This document shows, piece by piece, positions 15,986-25,144 of a DNA stretch of 35,770 nt. Every line of letters begins with the position of its first letter. Within the stretch, counting starts at the first letter, position 1. The stretch is taken from contig CAMNHG010000002.1 of assembly GCA_946539105.1 (NCBI GenBank), positions 1-35,770 on the forward strand. Reading direction: 5' to 3'. Source of the DNA: an uncultured Clostridia bacterium. Its GTDB lineage: Bacteria > Bacillota > Clostridia > Oscillospirales > Acutalibacteraceae. The position numbers were made by a program, and so were the translations under genes. The notes beneath the pieces are model-generated. The model did no database searches, was not told where the DNA came from, and saw only the letters and a program-made list of their open reading frames with translations.

Positions 15986-18900
15986 TAGTAAGGAACAGTA
16001 TAACCATCTACCAGATAGTATGTCTCGCCCTTTGTATTATACAAGCCGTTAGCGTTTCCGATAAATACTCCGTCGTCGCCGAACTCGCCATAGAGGAACT
16101 GCTGAGCGTTGGACTCCCACAGCTTGTGAATGCCCTTGCCATAACGATAACCGTTGTAGTTAAAGCAATATGTCTTTCCGTCAATCTCAGCAAACAAATC
16201 GTAAGCAAGATTGTAAACAGTCTTTGAATGATAGAAATCCGGGCCGTAATAATACTTGATGCCATTACTATCCTTATACCACTTACCTGAAACGAGCTTG
16301 CCGTTTGCCTCAAACTCATAGGTTACAAAGCCGTTGTCAAGAGTGGGAACAGCTTCCTTGGTTTCCTCGTCAAAGTAATACCACTCTTCGTCAATGTCAA
16401 CCCAGCCGCCTGAGAGCACGCCGATCTTAGCGTAGTAGTACTTGCCGTCTTTCTCAACAAGACCTGTGTAAGCACCCTTGTCAACGCCGTCCACATAGTT
16501 GCGGTAAGTGCCGTCAACTTCCTTGTAACCTGTGTAAGGAACGCCGCCCTCATAGAGAATGCCGTCAATAACTCCGTTGGCGGGAACACCGTCAACATAG
16601 AGCTTGCCGTCTGTGTATTCGCCGTTGTAGAGTTCATCGCAGTTTGCGCACTTAAGAACGCCGTCAACAAACTCATAGTTATGACCTGTTGCGGGAACAA
16701 CTGTACCCCAGTCAACTACTGAGTTACAATCGTCGCAGAAGGTACGTCCTGTGTAGCCGTCCTCTGTGCAAGTTGCAGCCTTGTCAGCTACAGCGTGAGC
16801 ACTGTGCTCGTGCCAAGAGGTAACATCAACTGTGCCGTCCTCGTTACCCTTCTGAGCACCGATGTAGCCGTATTCACACATTGCTTCACTGTCAATCTGA
16901 ATCTTGTCAGCTGAGAACGCGCCGATGTAATCAGTATCGTCTGTAAACTCAATGGAGCCTTCCTTTGTAACCATCTGAATATCCATAGGATATACGCAAT
17001 TTTTGGTTGTGATAATCCAGTTGGAATTTTTGCCGAGGTCGTTGTGCGGATACCAAGCGCGAATCGGAATAGAAGCAAGAACTGCCTCGCCGCTCTCGGT
17101 AACCTCGCCTGTGCGGTTAATGGTTACAGTAAGTTCACCGGCGTCGCCGGGTTCTGTTTTGTAATCAAAGCTGAAGCCGTCGGCAACAACCGCGCCCTGG
17201 GGCTCCCAGTCGTTAACATTGTTAACCTTAAGTGTAGCTGTAGCTTTGTTAATCTTAGAAATGTCTGTCGCAACGAGGTCAATGTAATACAATGAACCTA
17301 CGGGAGTTTCTGTAAGAGTCTCGTCGTGAGGCTTAACAACGATTGTATCGTATCCGCTCTCGGTAGCAACATTAAAGTTAAGGTTCTTATAACCGAGGTT
17401 ACCGTTATTATCCTCAACAGTGAACTTTACGGTGTGAGGTCCGTCTGCAAGTACAAGAGCCTTGTCAATAGCAATCTTGCCGTTCTTATATGTGCAGGGA
17501 ACAGCGTTGCCGTCAACGTATGCTTTTGCGCTTGAGGGATTGATACCTGTTGCGTTAGTGGTAGGTGTATAAGCAGTAACACCGCCGGCGAGCTTTCTTG
17601 TAGCGTCCGCAACATTGATTGTAATATCAATGTCGTTTTTGTCCATTGTGATACCGTCGGTAAATGTTTCCGCCTGCCACATACCGGTTGTAGCGTAAAC
17701 AGCGTCGCCAAATTCGGGAGCTTCTCTGTCTGCTACAACAGTAGAATAGTCAACTGTATAGTCGTCGATAAAGAGTGTGAACTTGGAGTTGTAGGATTTA
17801 TTCTGGTATGACTTCCAAGCTGAATCCTCTACATAGAACTCAAAGCAGGGACCTGCGTAATAGTTAGTGGGATAGCCCTTCTGACCGTTCTTTGAAGTTC
17901 CGTTGGAAGCGAGCGATCTTGAAGCCTGCAGGGTAAGTCCAGCGTATGAAGAATATGCCGAAAGATCAGCATAGTAATAATACCAGTTATCGGTGGGAAG
18001 GTGCTGTACGTCTACAAGCAGCTTCATTCCGCTTGTTCCGCGGGTCCATGCGGAAGTAGCGGTTTTCTTAAAGCCGAAGAAGAAACGCGGGTTAAGACCC
18101 TTTGCGTCAACTTCGTCGGGAATGTACATCCACATACCGATGCCTGTAGCTCCGGTGATGTTGATGAAGTCTGAGGGATCACCGCCCATTACAACGCCGT
18201 CAGCGTCCTTGGTGTTGCCGTGAGCCTTCATCTTCTCTGCGTTATAGCAGAACATAAGGTCAATGTAGTCCTCGTAATATGTGAGCTGTGAGAAATCGTA
18301 GTTAATCGCGAGAGCGTAGTCGCCGTTGCGAACCTTACCTGTCTCATCGTTAACAATTTCGAGACTGCCGCGAACGCCTGAGTTGTAGTAATCAAACAGG
18401 CTCATATTCTCGGTTGACTGATCCTCAAAGTCCCAGATAACCTCGCTGCCCTTACCAACCTGCAGGTTGATTGTAGCACTTACGCTGGGGTCGCAGTTGG
18501 TAGCAACCGTGATGGTTGTTGTTGTTGTTGAAAGAGTATCGGTTGTCGCAGTGAAGGTCATATCACTTGCGTTAATTGTACCGAAGGTGTTGTTTCCGAG
18601 TGTAAAGGTAACATTATCGGCATCGAAAGCAACCTCGTGTACGCCGTACATGGGTACAACGCCGAGATCTGTTGTCTTGCCGTAGGGGCAGGCAATGCTT
18701 GCGGTTTTAAACTCAATGCTGTCCGGAACAACAACATTAACGTTGCATGTGCCTACAACCTTGTCGTTGTAAATCATAGAGATTGTGTCAACACCTGCAG
18801 CACCGGCTGTGTAAACGCCGTTGTTTACAGTGCCGTTCTCAGCTGTGAAGGTTACGCCCTCGGGAATATCGGCAGATGTACCGGTGGGCGATACGCCTGT

Positions 18901-19929
18901 TGCTGTGAAGTTTACAGAAGCACCGGGCATTACATAATCGTTGTCTACGGAAATTACAGCGTGGTCAAATGAATCCGAAGGAGCTGCAAGAGAAGCGATG
19001 ATAAGACCGTTCGAGATTGCGCGCTCAGAGCCGTCGGAGGGACGGTTTAAGATTACGCAGTCGTCAGAACCTTCGTTCTTTGCCATATAAGTTGTCGAAC
19101 CGCCGCCGTCAAGGTTAACAGCGTACTTCGCGCCTGCTTCCATCATAATCTGAGCGAGCTCAGCCATGGAAGCACCGCAGGAGAAGGGCTCCTGACGGCC
19201 GTCAACAACGATCAGAATTACCTTGCCGTCCTCGGTAACGCCGAGCATTGTTCTTGAAGCGCGGTCTGTGTAATAAGCACCTGTCGCGTTCACTGAGGGT
19301 ACGCCATCCCAAACAAGGGTGCTTCCGAAAGCGTTGATAGCTTCCTGAATGCCGGGATCTGCCTTGTAAGCGTTCCACTCAGCCGTGGTCTTGCCCATAA
19401 CAGCGCGACCGTCTTTAAGGATAGCGAAGAAGGCTGTGCTTCCTGTGTATTCCTGAATGACCTCGCCGCCCATAGCCCAAACGCCTGTGGGCTGGCCGGT
19501 TTTCATATTGTAGCCGTTACCGTTTGTAGCGGATACAACAGAGTAGTTCTCGCTGATAAATTCGGGGTTTGACGGATCGGAATACTTAGCGTTGGCAGTA
19601 GCAACTGTCTGTGTAAGTTTTTCCATACCGTAGGTTTCATGCTGCATTCCCTTGTAGGAAACCTGAAGCATTACGTCCTCCCTGTTGACGTCGGCAGTGG
19701 TTACATAGTAAACCATCTGCTTGCCGTCTGCCTTGGTGTAAGCATAGTTTGTGTACTGTGTTACACCGGGTGCAAGGGTTTGTTCCGTGTGCTTAAACAC
19801 GGAGTGTGTTGTTGACTCATAGTCGGGGTTATAGTTTTCAACTGCTGCCGAAACCGATATTGTGAATACCGACAGCGTCAAAACCAACGCCAAAACTACC
19901 GCCAAAACACGTTTGAAGGTTTTTTGCAT
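15130..19929 (-). CDS. Giant secreted phosphodiester glycosidase with Ig-like, CBM-like, cohesin-like and cell-wall-binding-like domains
   Basis: The 1599-residue protein has a signal peptide (cut near SVSAA, residue ~29). Next is a phosphodiester glycosidase (NAGPA) domain, ~130-312, with RASRTMLG (223-230) and NLDGGGSTTY (272-281). Then come Ig-like sheets (~318-490), a jelly-roll CBM-like region starting WDFEDQ (~497-729), and another Ig-like part. A cohesin-like region (~877-960, ending VLASIPIRAW) and a Cys-rich CxxC segment (~1053-1103) follow. Last are aromatic repeats (~1110-1599) ending in four ~76-residue near-copies with VNDGGKIVKD and KTTQHFDADG. There is no LPXTG, so attachment is probably through the repeats. 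The NAGPA family cleaves phosphodiester-linked sugar-1-phosphates. Placed mid-operon after the polymerase, it may trim, transfer or bind the polymer outside the cell. AAGGAG precedes the ATG. Confidence 0.88.
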   Translation of the reverse strand: MQKTFKRVLAVVLALVLTLSVFTISVSAAVENYNPDYESTTHSVFKHTEQTLAPGVTQYTNYAYTKADGKQMVYYVTTADVNREDVMLQVSYKGMQHETYGMEKLTQTVATANAKYSDPSNPEFISENYSVVSATNGNGYNMKTGQPTGVWAMGGEVIQEYTGSTAFFAILKDGRAVMGKTTAEWNAYKADPGIQEAINAFGSTLVWDGVPSVNATGAYYTDRASRTMLGVTEDGKVILIVVDGRQEPFSCGASMAELAQIMMEAGAKYAVNLDGGGSTTYMAKNEGSDDCVILNRPSDGSERAISNGLIIASLAAPSDSFDHAVISVDNDYVMPGASVNFTATGVSPTGTSADIPEGVTFTAENGTVNNGVYTAGAAGVDTISMIYNDKVVGTCNVNVVVPDSIEFKTASIACPYGKTTDLGVVPMYGVHEVAFDADNVTFTLGNNTFGTINASDMTFTATTDTLSTTTTTITVATNCDPSVSATINLQVGKGSEVIWDFEDQSTENMSLFDYYNSGVRGSLEIVNDETGKVRNGDYALAINYDFSQLTYYEDYIDLMFCYNAEKMKAHGNTKDADGVVMGGDPSDFINITGATGIGMWMYIPDEVDAKGLNPRFFFGFKKTATSAWTRGTSGMKLLVDVQHLPTDNWYYYYADLSAYSSYAGLTLQASRSLASNGTSKNGQKGYPTNYYAGPCFEFYVEDSAWKSYQNKSYNSKFTLFIDDYTVDYSTVVADREAPEFGDAVYATTGMWQAETFTDGITMDKNDIDITINVADATRKLAGGVTAYTPTTNATGINPSSAKAYVDGNAVPCTYKNGKIAIDKALVLADGPHTVKFTVEDNNGNLGYKNLNFNVATESGYDTIVVKPHDETLTETPVGSLYYIDLVATDISKINKATATLKVNNVNDWEPQGAVVADGFSFDYKTEPGDAGELTVTINRTGEVTESGEAVLASIPIRAWYPHNDLGKNSNWIITTKNCVYPMDIQMVTKEGSIEFTDDTDYIGAFSADKIQIDSEAMCEYGYIGAQKGNEDGTVDVTSWHEHSAHAVADKAATCTEDGYTGRTFCDDCNSVVDWGTVVPATGHNYEFVDGVLKCANCDELYNGEYTDGKLYVDGVPANGVIDGILYEGGVPYTGYKEVDGTYRNYVDGVDKGAYTGLVEKDGKYYYAKIGVLSGGWVDIDEEWYYFDEETKEAVPTLDNGFVTYEFEANGKLVSGKWYKDSNGIKYYYGPDFYHSKTVYNLAYDLFAEIDGKTYCFNYNGYRYGKGIHKLWESNAQQFLYGEFGDDGVFIGNANGLYNTKGETYYLVDGYTVPYYGLVKVDGSYYYVNDGGRVVKDNDKYINKDNGLLVNGKSVAKTTQHFDTDGRMVINQDVKNGLIGNYYYENGYTVPYKGLIESDGNYYYVNDGGKIVKDTDKYINTDNGLRPGGKNIGKTTQHFDADGHLVYETAKNGLIGDYYYENGYAVPYKGLIEVDGDYYYVNDGGKIVKDMDKYVNTDNGLRPGGKNIGKTTQHFDADGRLVFEAVKNGLIGDYYYENGYTVPYKGLIYSDGYYYYVNDGGKIVKDVKKFVNTDNGLKPEGQSIGKTYQYFDAAGHLVLE

Positions 19930-20005
19930 AGATTGTCTCTCCTTTTCAAAAAAGATTTTATAATCTGTACGCGATAGCTATTACCGCGTAAAAATACATA
20001 ATCAT

Positions 20006-21082
20006 TTATCCCCAAACAGATATGTACGGGTACATTTTGAGAATATCCGCTCCGGTATATGCGTGATAGTAATAATAAGCCGTAAAGCCAACGAGCATTA
20101 CCAGCACCGAAACCGTACTGAGCTTTTTATACTCGTACTTCGCGCGCATAGCTATTCTCGGAATTAAAACCGGAATTATAAGCAAATAGTAGTAATTCAT
20201 CCTCATAGCTAAGGTGTGAATCGGAGCGAAGCACTGAAAAACGATTGAAAGCAAAAGCAGGTTTCTCATGGCTATTGTATCCTTATCCAAAAGACTTGAA
20301 TCAGGCATAATAAAAGCATATACTGCAAACGCTATCAACAATAATAATATCGTAAAACCTCCGGTATCAGATGCTTGATTATATTCTTTCCATATAAATG
20401 TTGTCAAAAACGAAAAGATAGGTCGGTTGAAAATATAAATAATCGCAATAACCGGAATCACCACAAACAGCCACTTTGCAGTTATTCGTGCGTGATAAAC
20501 AGGATACATCGCAAAAAGAACAACAGCCGAAGCATGAAATTGCATTGCAAGCAATACAATTATTATAAACCAAATCAGCTTATGCTCCCTTGCCAGCTTT
20601 AATGCAACTATGCCCAGTGCCATAGCCATAATCTGCCTAAGTCCCGAAAAGTACATAGGAAACGGAGCAACCGTAACAAACAGCACTATTGTAAGCGGCG
20701 GATAATCGCTTTCCTTATTGTAAAACACCGCTACAGGCAGCAATGACAAAAGCGTGATTGTAGACAAAAACAGCCTGAACGACGGGGTTATAAACCTAAA
20801 CAACTTGGAGAAAATGGCAAATCCATACTCTCGTTCGTTGATAGTAAAGATTTTGCCGAAACTGAGATTAGATATATCATTATACCATATCTTATAACCT
20901 ATAATGTCACCGCCGACATGATAATCTCTCAGTATCAGCAATAAAAACAGCACCGAGAAAAATACAAATATGGTCGGATTAAATACTTTACTGTTTAAAG
21001 TATAAGGGTTTTTTCGTTGTGATAATCTGAAAATAACTGCGGTAAAAAGAGGCACTCCCAGCATTAAATAGTAAGCAAGCAA
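20006..21082 (-). CDS. EpsG-family polysaccharide polymerase (Wzy-like)
   Basis: The 358-residue membrane protein starts at a TTG (21082) with GGAGGG seven bases upstream. It has about 10 hydrophobic segments and the EpsG pattern: RDYHVGGDIIGYKIWYND near 78-95, followed by REYGFAIFSKLFRF. This Asp/Tyr-rich outer loop is typical of the family. EpsG proteins polymerise undecaprenyl-linked repeat units on the outer face. It pairs functionally with the flippase at 5270 in a Wzx/Wzy pathway. It is the gene immediately before the giant secreted glycosidase. Confidence 0.88.
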   Translation of the reverse strand: MLAYYLMLGVPLFTAVIFRLSQRKNPYTLNSKVFNPTIFVFFSVLFLLLILRDYHVGGDIIGYKIWYNDISNLSFGKIFTINEREYGFAIFSKLFRFITPSFRLFLSTITLLSLLPVAVFYNKESDYPPLTIVLFVTVAPFPMYFSGLRQIMAMALGIVALKLAREHKLIWFIIIVLLAMQFHASAVVLFAMYPVYHARITAKWLFVVIPVIAIIYIFNRPIFSFLTTFIWKEYNQASDTGGFTILLLLIAFAVYAFIMPDSSLLDKDTIAMRNLLLLSIVFQCFAPIHTLAMRMNYYYLLIIPVLIPRIAMRAKYEYKKLSTVSVLVMLVGFTAYYYYHAYTGADILKMYPYISVWG

Positions 21083-21102
21083 GGACGTACCCTCCTTTCA
21101 TC

Positions 21103-22041
21103 TCAGTGCTTTGTCCTTTTTAAGCGATAGTAAATTTTTCGAATTGAAGGCCGTAAATTGCAGCCGTATAACAAAACCGATTTAAGTCTCAACTTTTGCG
21201 AAGGAGAAAAAAGATTGTTTTTCTCTGCCGCCTCAAAACACATCTTTACAGTCTTTTTGTTTGCGTGAACCGCCTCGCCTACGGCGTAAGCGTAAAGAAT
21301 ATTTTGCTCCTTGGTGCTGATTTCGGCAAAGAGCGGCACAACCTCGCGGGCTATTGTCAGCGCGTCGCTGTGGTAAATGTCCATATTGCTGTTCGTCAGC
21401 TGAGCGTTGTGCACACGGCTGTGAACGCCGGTATAATCGGTATATGCGAGTGAATATCCCTTAAGCAGATTCGTCCACCACATTAGAATATCCTGACAAT
21501 ACTTCATTCCCTCTTTAAACCCTCCGCACTCATCAAAGGCGGTTTTGGGAACAAGCATACTGCAGCCGTTCATTGTGTGCTTCATCGAGTAATAAAGAGC
21601 CTCGGTGCTGTTCATCACCACACCGTCCGATAAATCCATATTTCTGGATTCCGAAATAAACTCCGTATTTTCATTAATATGCCTAACCGTGCAAAAGCAC
21701 ATTGTTTTTTTATCGCAGTTACCGAGCAGCCTTACCTGACGCTCTATCTTTTCGGGGGCGTATTTGTCATCGTGCGAAAGCCACGAAAAATACTCTCCCC
21801 TCATCTGCCTTATACCCTCGTTAAGGGCTGACGACACACCGCCGTTCAGCTTGCTGATATATCGCACCTTGCCGCCGTAGGACAAAACAAGCTCTTCTGT
21901 CTTTCCGCCGTCGGACGAACCGTCGTTAACTACGATAATCTCGATATTTTCGTATGTCTGCGCGAGCGCGCTGTCTATCGCCTCGCAAATATAATTTGAA
22001 CCGTTGTAAACGGGAATAATAATTGAAACAAGTGGATTCAT
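21103..22041 (-). CDS. Family 2 glycosyltransferase
   Basis: The 312-residue GT-A enzyme begins VSIIIPVYNGSNYICEAIDSAL. It has VVNDGSSDG (~37-45) and WLSHDDKYAPEKIE (~88-101), where HDD fills the place of the usual DxD metal motif. A C-terminal FSPSQKLRLKSVLL segment follows. It probably adds one sugar of the repeat unit. It is separated from the previous GT2 by 14 bases. Sugar identity unknown. Confidence 0.9.
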   Translation of the reverse strand: MNPLVSIIIPVYNGSNYICEAIDSALAQTYENIEIIVVNDGSSDGGKTEELVLSYGGKVRYISKLNGGVSSALNEGIRQMRGEYFSWLSHDDKYAPEKIERQVRLLGNCDKKTMCFCTVRHINENTEFISESRNMDLSDGVVMNSTEALYYSMKHTMNGCSMLVPKTAFDECGGFKEGMKYCQDILMWWTNLLKGYSLAYTDYTGVHSRVHNAQLTNSNMDIYHSDALTIAREVVPLFAEISTKEQNILYAYAVGEAVHANKKTVKMCFEAAEKNNLFSPSQKLRLKSVLLYGCNLRPSIRKIYYRLKRTKH

Positions 22042-22055
22042 AAATCAGTCTCCGG

Positions 22056-23108
22056 TTATAGCTTGGAACGCAAAAACTGTATTGAGGAACACATCATTAC
22101 AAGAGCTGACGCCCTGCCTTTTTTAGCGAAGCGGTAAAACATCCGCCAGTAAACCGGCATATACTTATAATCAAAATTCCGTAACGCGCCGGAGCATACG
22201 GGATCGTCGAGAATTTTCTTAAACGCGAGCTTTTTTTCGCCGTAGCTCAAGTTGTTTTTTCTGCAAATGTTAAGTCCGCAGCCAAGCACGTCTATCGCGA
22301 TTCGGTTATTAAACGCTTCGCGCGTAAATTCCCCGTCGCCGTTTTCGGAAACTATATCTCTCATAACCTCATACATACGCTTGCGCTTTTCATAAAAATC
22401 CAACTGATATATATGGGTTATTGAACTGCTGTCGCTTTTTCTGTAATGATAAAAGCACTTGCCTATGTAATACAGGCTTTTTGCCTTGGAAAAATACGCG
22501 GTATTAAAAGGAATATCCTCGCTGCCTACAACAGATGTCGGAAAAAATCTGAGTTCATTAATCAAAAGACGTTTATACATCTTTGTACAAGCAGAAGAAA
22601 GCATCTCCATATTCTGCGGAATCGCAGTTTCTTCGCCGACAGGACCTATTAACCTTTTGTAAACCTTGCGGTAATCTTCTCCCTCAAACAGCTTATCTTC
22701 CTCGCCGAAGCTGTATTTAGGCATTGAATTATGACTAAACTCGCGGATATAAGACCATAAGACCACATCTGTATTATGGGTTTCGGCAGCCGCCAAAGCC
22801 TTTTCGCAGGTGTCTGCGTCAATCCAGTCGTCCCCGTCAACAAAAATAATATAATCTCCCGCCGCAGCTTCTATTCCGCTGTTGCGCGCTGAGGATAAGC
22901 CACCGTTCTCCTGATGAATTACGGTAATTCTTTTGTCCGCCGCGGCGTATTCGTCGCAGATTTTTCCGCAGGAATCAGTAGAACCGTCATCAACCAAAAT
23001 GATTTGTAAGTTTGTATAAGTCTGACCTGTAACGCTGTCAACGCACTGTTTGATATAGCTTTCAACGTTATAAACGGGAATTATAACTGAAATCAGACTG
23101 TTTTCCAT
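22056..23108 (-). CDS. Family 2 glycosyltransferase (EpsH/WaaV-like)
   Basis: The 350-residue protein opens ISVIIPVYNVESYIKQCVDSV. It carries LVDDGSTDSCG (~37-47), the QENGGLSSARNSGIEAA acceptor loop and FVDGDDWID (~88-96) with the DGDD metal site. This is the standard capsular GT2 form with a C-terminal extension of ~150 residues. AGGAG precedes the ATG. It sits between a GT4 and another GT2 in the operon. Confidence 0.92.
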   Translation of the reverse strand: MENSLISVIIPVYNVESYIKQCVDSVTGQTYTNLQIILVDDGSTDSCGKICDEYAAADKRITVIHQENGGLSSARNSGIEAAAGDYIIFVDGDDWIDADTCEKALAAAETHNTDVVLWSYIREFSHNSMPKYSFGEEDKLFEGEDYRKVYKRLIGPVGEETAIPQNMEMLSSACTKMYKRLLINELRFFPTSVVGSEDIPFNTAYFSKAKSLYYIGKCFYHYRKSDSSSITHIYQLDFYEKRKRMYEVMRDIVSENGDGEFTREAFNNRIAIDVLGCGLNICRKNNLSYGEKKLAFKKILDDPVCSGALRNFDYKYMPVYWRMFYRFAKKGRASALVMMCSSIQFLRSKL

Positions 23109-23117
23109 TAGAATCTC

Positions 23118-24245
23118 CTATTGCCCGAAGTAGATTTTTTCAAGCTCCGCCGAAACATTTTCCGCTGTATAGCTTTTAACCGATTCCCTGCACCCGGACG
23201 AAATACTGCCGAGCAGAGCACTGTCGGACAAAAGCAAATTTACGGATTCGGCAAGGGCGTTAACATCGTTTGGGTTAACCAAAAAGCCGTTAATCCTGTC
23301 CTTGACAAGCTCGTTGTGTCCGCGGTTTTTGGTACCGGCAACAGGGTTTCCGGAAAGCAGAGACTCAATAACATTTAATCCGAGTCCCTCTCTGAAGCTG
23401 CACGCTACCGACAAATCGCAAATCTGCTGATAGTCCTCAAGGTGGGTACAGTAGCCCAGCATAATTACACTGCCGGTTAGTCCGAGGCTTGAAATTTCGG
23501 CTTCAATCCGCTCCTTTTCCGGGCCGTTACCGGCAATTAGCAGCTTAGCTTTTGGGTGAGCCTCAACAACTTTCTTCATAGCCCGAACAGCCATAATATG
23601 GTTTTTGTTCGGCAACAGCTCACCAACGCTGAGTATGAGTCTGTCTGAGGAATCAAAGCCCATACGCGCTTTTTTAAGCTCTTTTTCTTCCGCTGAAATA
23701 ATACGGTAGCGTCCGGAATCAACTCCCACGCCGTGAATATGCTCTGTTCTGCATTTGAACCTGTTTTTCGCGAGCGCGTAATCCTCGTCATTTATCGTAA
23801 TTAATATATCTGTAAATTTTGCAAAGGTCTTTTCTATCGGATAATAAACCATCCAGTTTTTACGCGAAGCTCCCTTGTAAAAATGAAAACCGTGAGCCGT
23901 GTAAATTACCTTTGTTCCGTTTTTTCTCAATTTTTTCGCGGCGAGCCTTGTTACAACTCCGCCGACCGGGGTATTGCAATGAATAATATCGTAATTTTCT
24001 TTATCAATAACTTTTTTCAGTTCGCGATAAGCCCTGATGTTTTGCGGACTTGAGGGGGATCGCGAAAAGGGAATATCAAAAACCCTGTCGGCAAAGTCCA
24101 GCTTTAAGCCGTTTTTTTCAGCCAGATTATCCCTTGCGGCAACGTGTATTTCAACATCTCCGCAGTTTCTCAGCATTTTTACCAAAGGCTTGTGAAACTG
24201 GCAAATATGACTTTGAACCGTAGCGGTTATCAACACCTTAATCAT
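23118..24245 (-). CDS. Family 4 glycosyltransferase
   Basis: The 375-residue GT-B enzyme has the N-terminal IIHCNTPVGGVVTRLAA and YTAHGFHFYKGAS segments characteristic of EpsD/CapM-like GT4 proteins. Its donor-site motif is CSFREGLGLNVIESLLSGNPV (E-x7-E, ~285-305). These enzymes usually use UDP-N-acetylhexosamine-type donors and add early sugars to the primed lipid; that is family knowledge. It overlaps the preceding dehydrogenase gene by 8 bases, implying coupled translation. Confidence 0.92.
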   Translation of the reverse strand: MIKVLITATVQSHICQFHKPLVKMLRNCGDVEIHVAARDNLAEKNGLKLDFADRVFDIPFSRSPSSPQNIRAYRELKKVIDKENYDIIHCNTPVGGVVTRLAAKKLRKNGTKVIYTAHGFHFYKGASRKNWMVYYPIEKTFAKFTDILITINDEDYALAKNRFKCRTEHIHGVGVDSGRYRIISAEEKELKKARMGFDSSDRLILSVGELLPNKNHIMAVRAMKKVVEAHPKAKLLIAGNGPEKERIEAEISSLGLTGSVIMLGYCTHLEDYQQICDLSVACSFREGLGLNVIESLLSGNPVAGTKNRGHNELVKDRINGFLVNPNDVNALAESVNLLLSDSALLGSISSGCRESVKSYTAENVSAELEKIYFGQ

Positions 24246-25143
24246 TTGCTACCCCTTTAAGATTGCGCATAATCAAATCCGCAAGGCGTTTTGAGTTTCC
24301 GTCGCCCGCAAAGCTGATGTGCGGAGTAATAAGCGCGTTTTCCATACTCCACAGCGGACTGTCCGAAGAAAGCGGCTCGTCGTCAAATACATCGAGCGCG
24401 GCAAACAGCCTATGCTCCTTAAGCGCGTCAATCAAATCGGGGGTTTTAATTATTTTGCCCCTTGCGATATTTATTAACACGCAGCCGGACTTAAGTCCGT
24501 TAAGAAACGCTCTGTCAATTAATCCCTCTGTTTGTGCGGTAAGCGGAAGGCACAAAACAACAATATCGGCGTCGCGGGTTGCTTCAGCGCAGTCAGACAA
24601 AGCAAATATTTTATCGAAGAACTCACTATCAAAGGACTTTACGTCAACTCCGTTAACTATGCACCCAAGTGCCGAAAACCGCTTGGCGCATTCTGTTCCG
24701 ACGCTTCCGCAGCCGATTATACAAACCCTGCTGCCGTACAGCTCGCGCAGCGATCTGTACTTTTGCCAAACCCGGTTCGCCTGATTTTTAAGGAAGAAAC
24801 GGGAGTTTCTGAAAATCTCCAGCGCGGAGAGCACCGCATGCTCTGCCATAGGAACGCTGTAAACGCCACGGGCGTTTAAAAGCGCGATATTTTTTTCTTG
24901 AATATAATCAACGGGTACTCTGTCAAGCCCCGCGCTTGTCAGCTGAATAAATTTTAAGGAAGTAAACCGCTTTATATCGTGATACAAAAACAAGCCGTTG
25001 CAAACTACTCCCTGAATTTCGCACGGATCACAGTCAAGCGCGTCCTTTTCCTGCTGCATAAAAACAACGGTATGTCCGGCGCGTTCAAGCTGCGGAATAT
25101 ATTTTTCGGCTCCGTTCCATGCACCGGTAATCAGTAAACGCAT
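24238..25143 (-). CDS. D-isomer-specific 2-hydroxyacid dehydrogenase
   Basis: The 301-residue protein has the NAD-binding loop CIIGCGSVG (~141-149). It also has the three catalytic residues of the family: Arg in NIARGKII, Glu in DDEPL and His in ITPHIS. It interconverts a 2-keto acid and a D-2-hydroxy acid using NAD(P)H. Its start is one base after the aldolase stop, so the two enzymes likely act in series. This pair lies between the priming transferase and the first GT4, which suggests they make a small hydroxy-acid substituent or precursor. The product is not known. Confidence 0.9.
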   Translation of the reverse strand: MRLLITGAWNGAEKYIPQLERAGHTVVFMQQEKDALDCDPCEIQGVVCNGLFLYHDIKRFTSLKFIQLTSAGLDRVPVDYIQEKNIALLNARGVYSVPMAEHAVLSALEIFRNSRFFLKNQANRVWQKYRSLRELYGSRVCIIGCGSVGTECAKRFSALGCIVNGVDVKSFDSEFFDKIFALSDCAEATRDADIVVLCLPLTAQTEGLIDRAFLNGLKSGCVLINIARGKIIKTPDLIDALKEHRLFAALDVFDDEPLSSDSPLWSMENALITPHISFAGDGNSKRLADLIMRNLKGVAND

Positions 25144-25144
25144 A

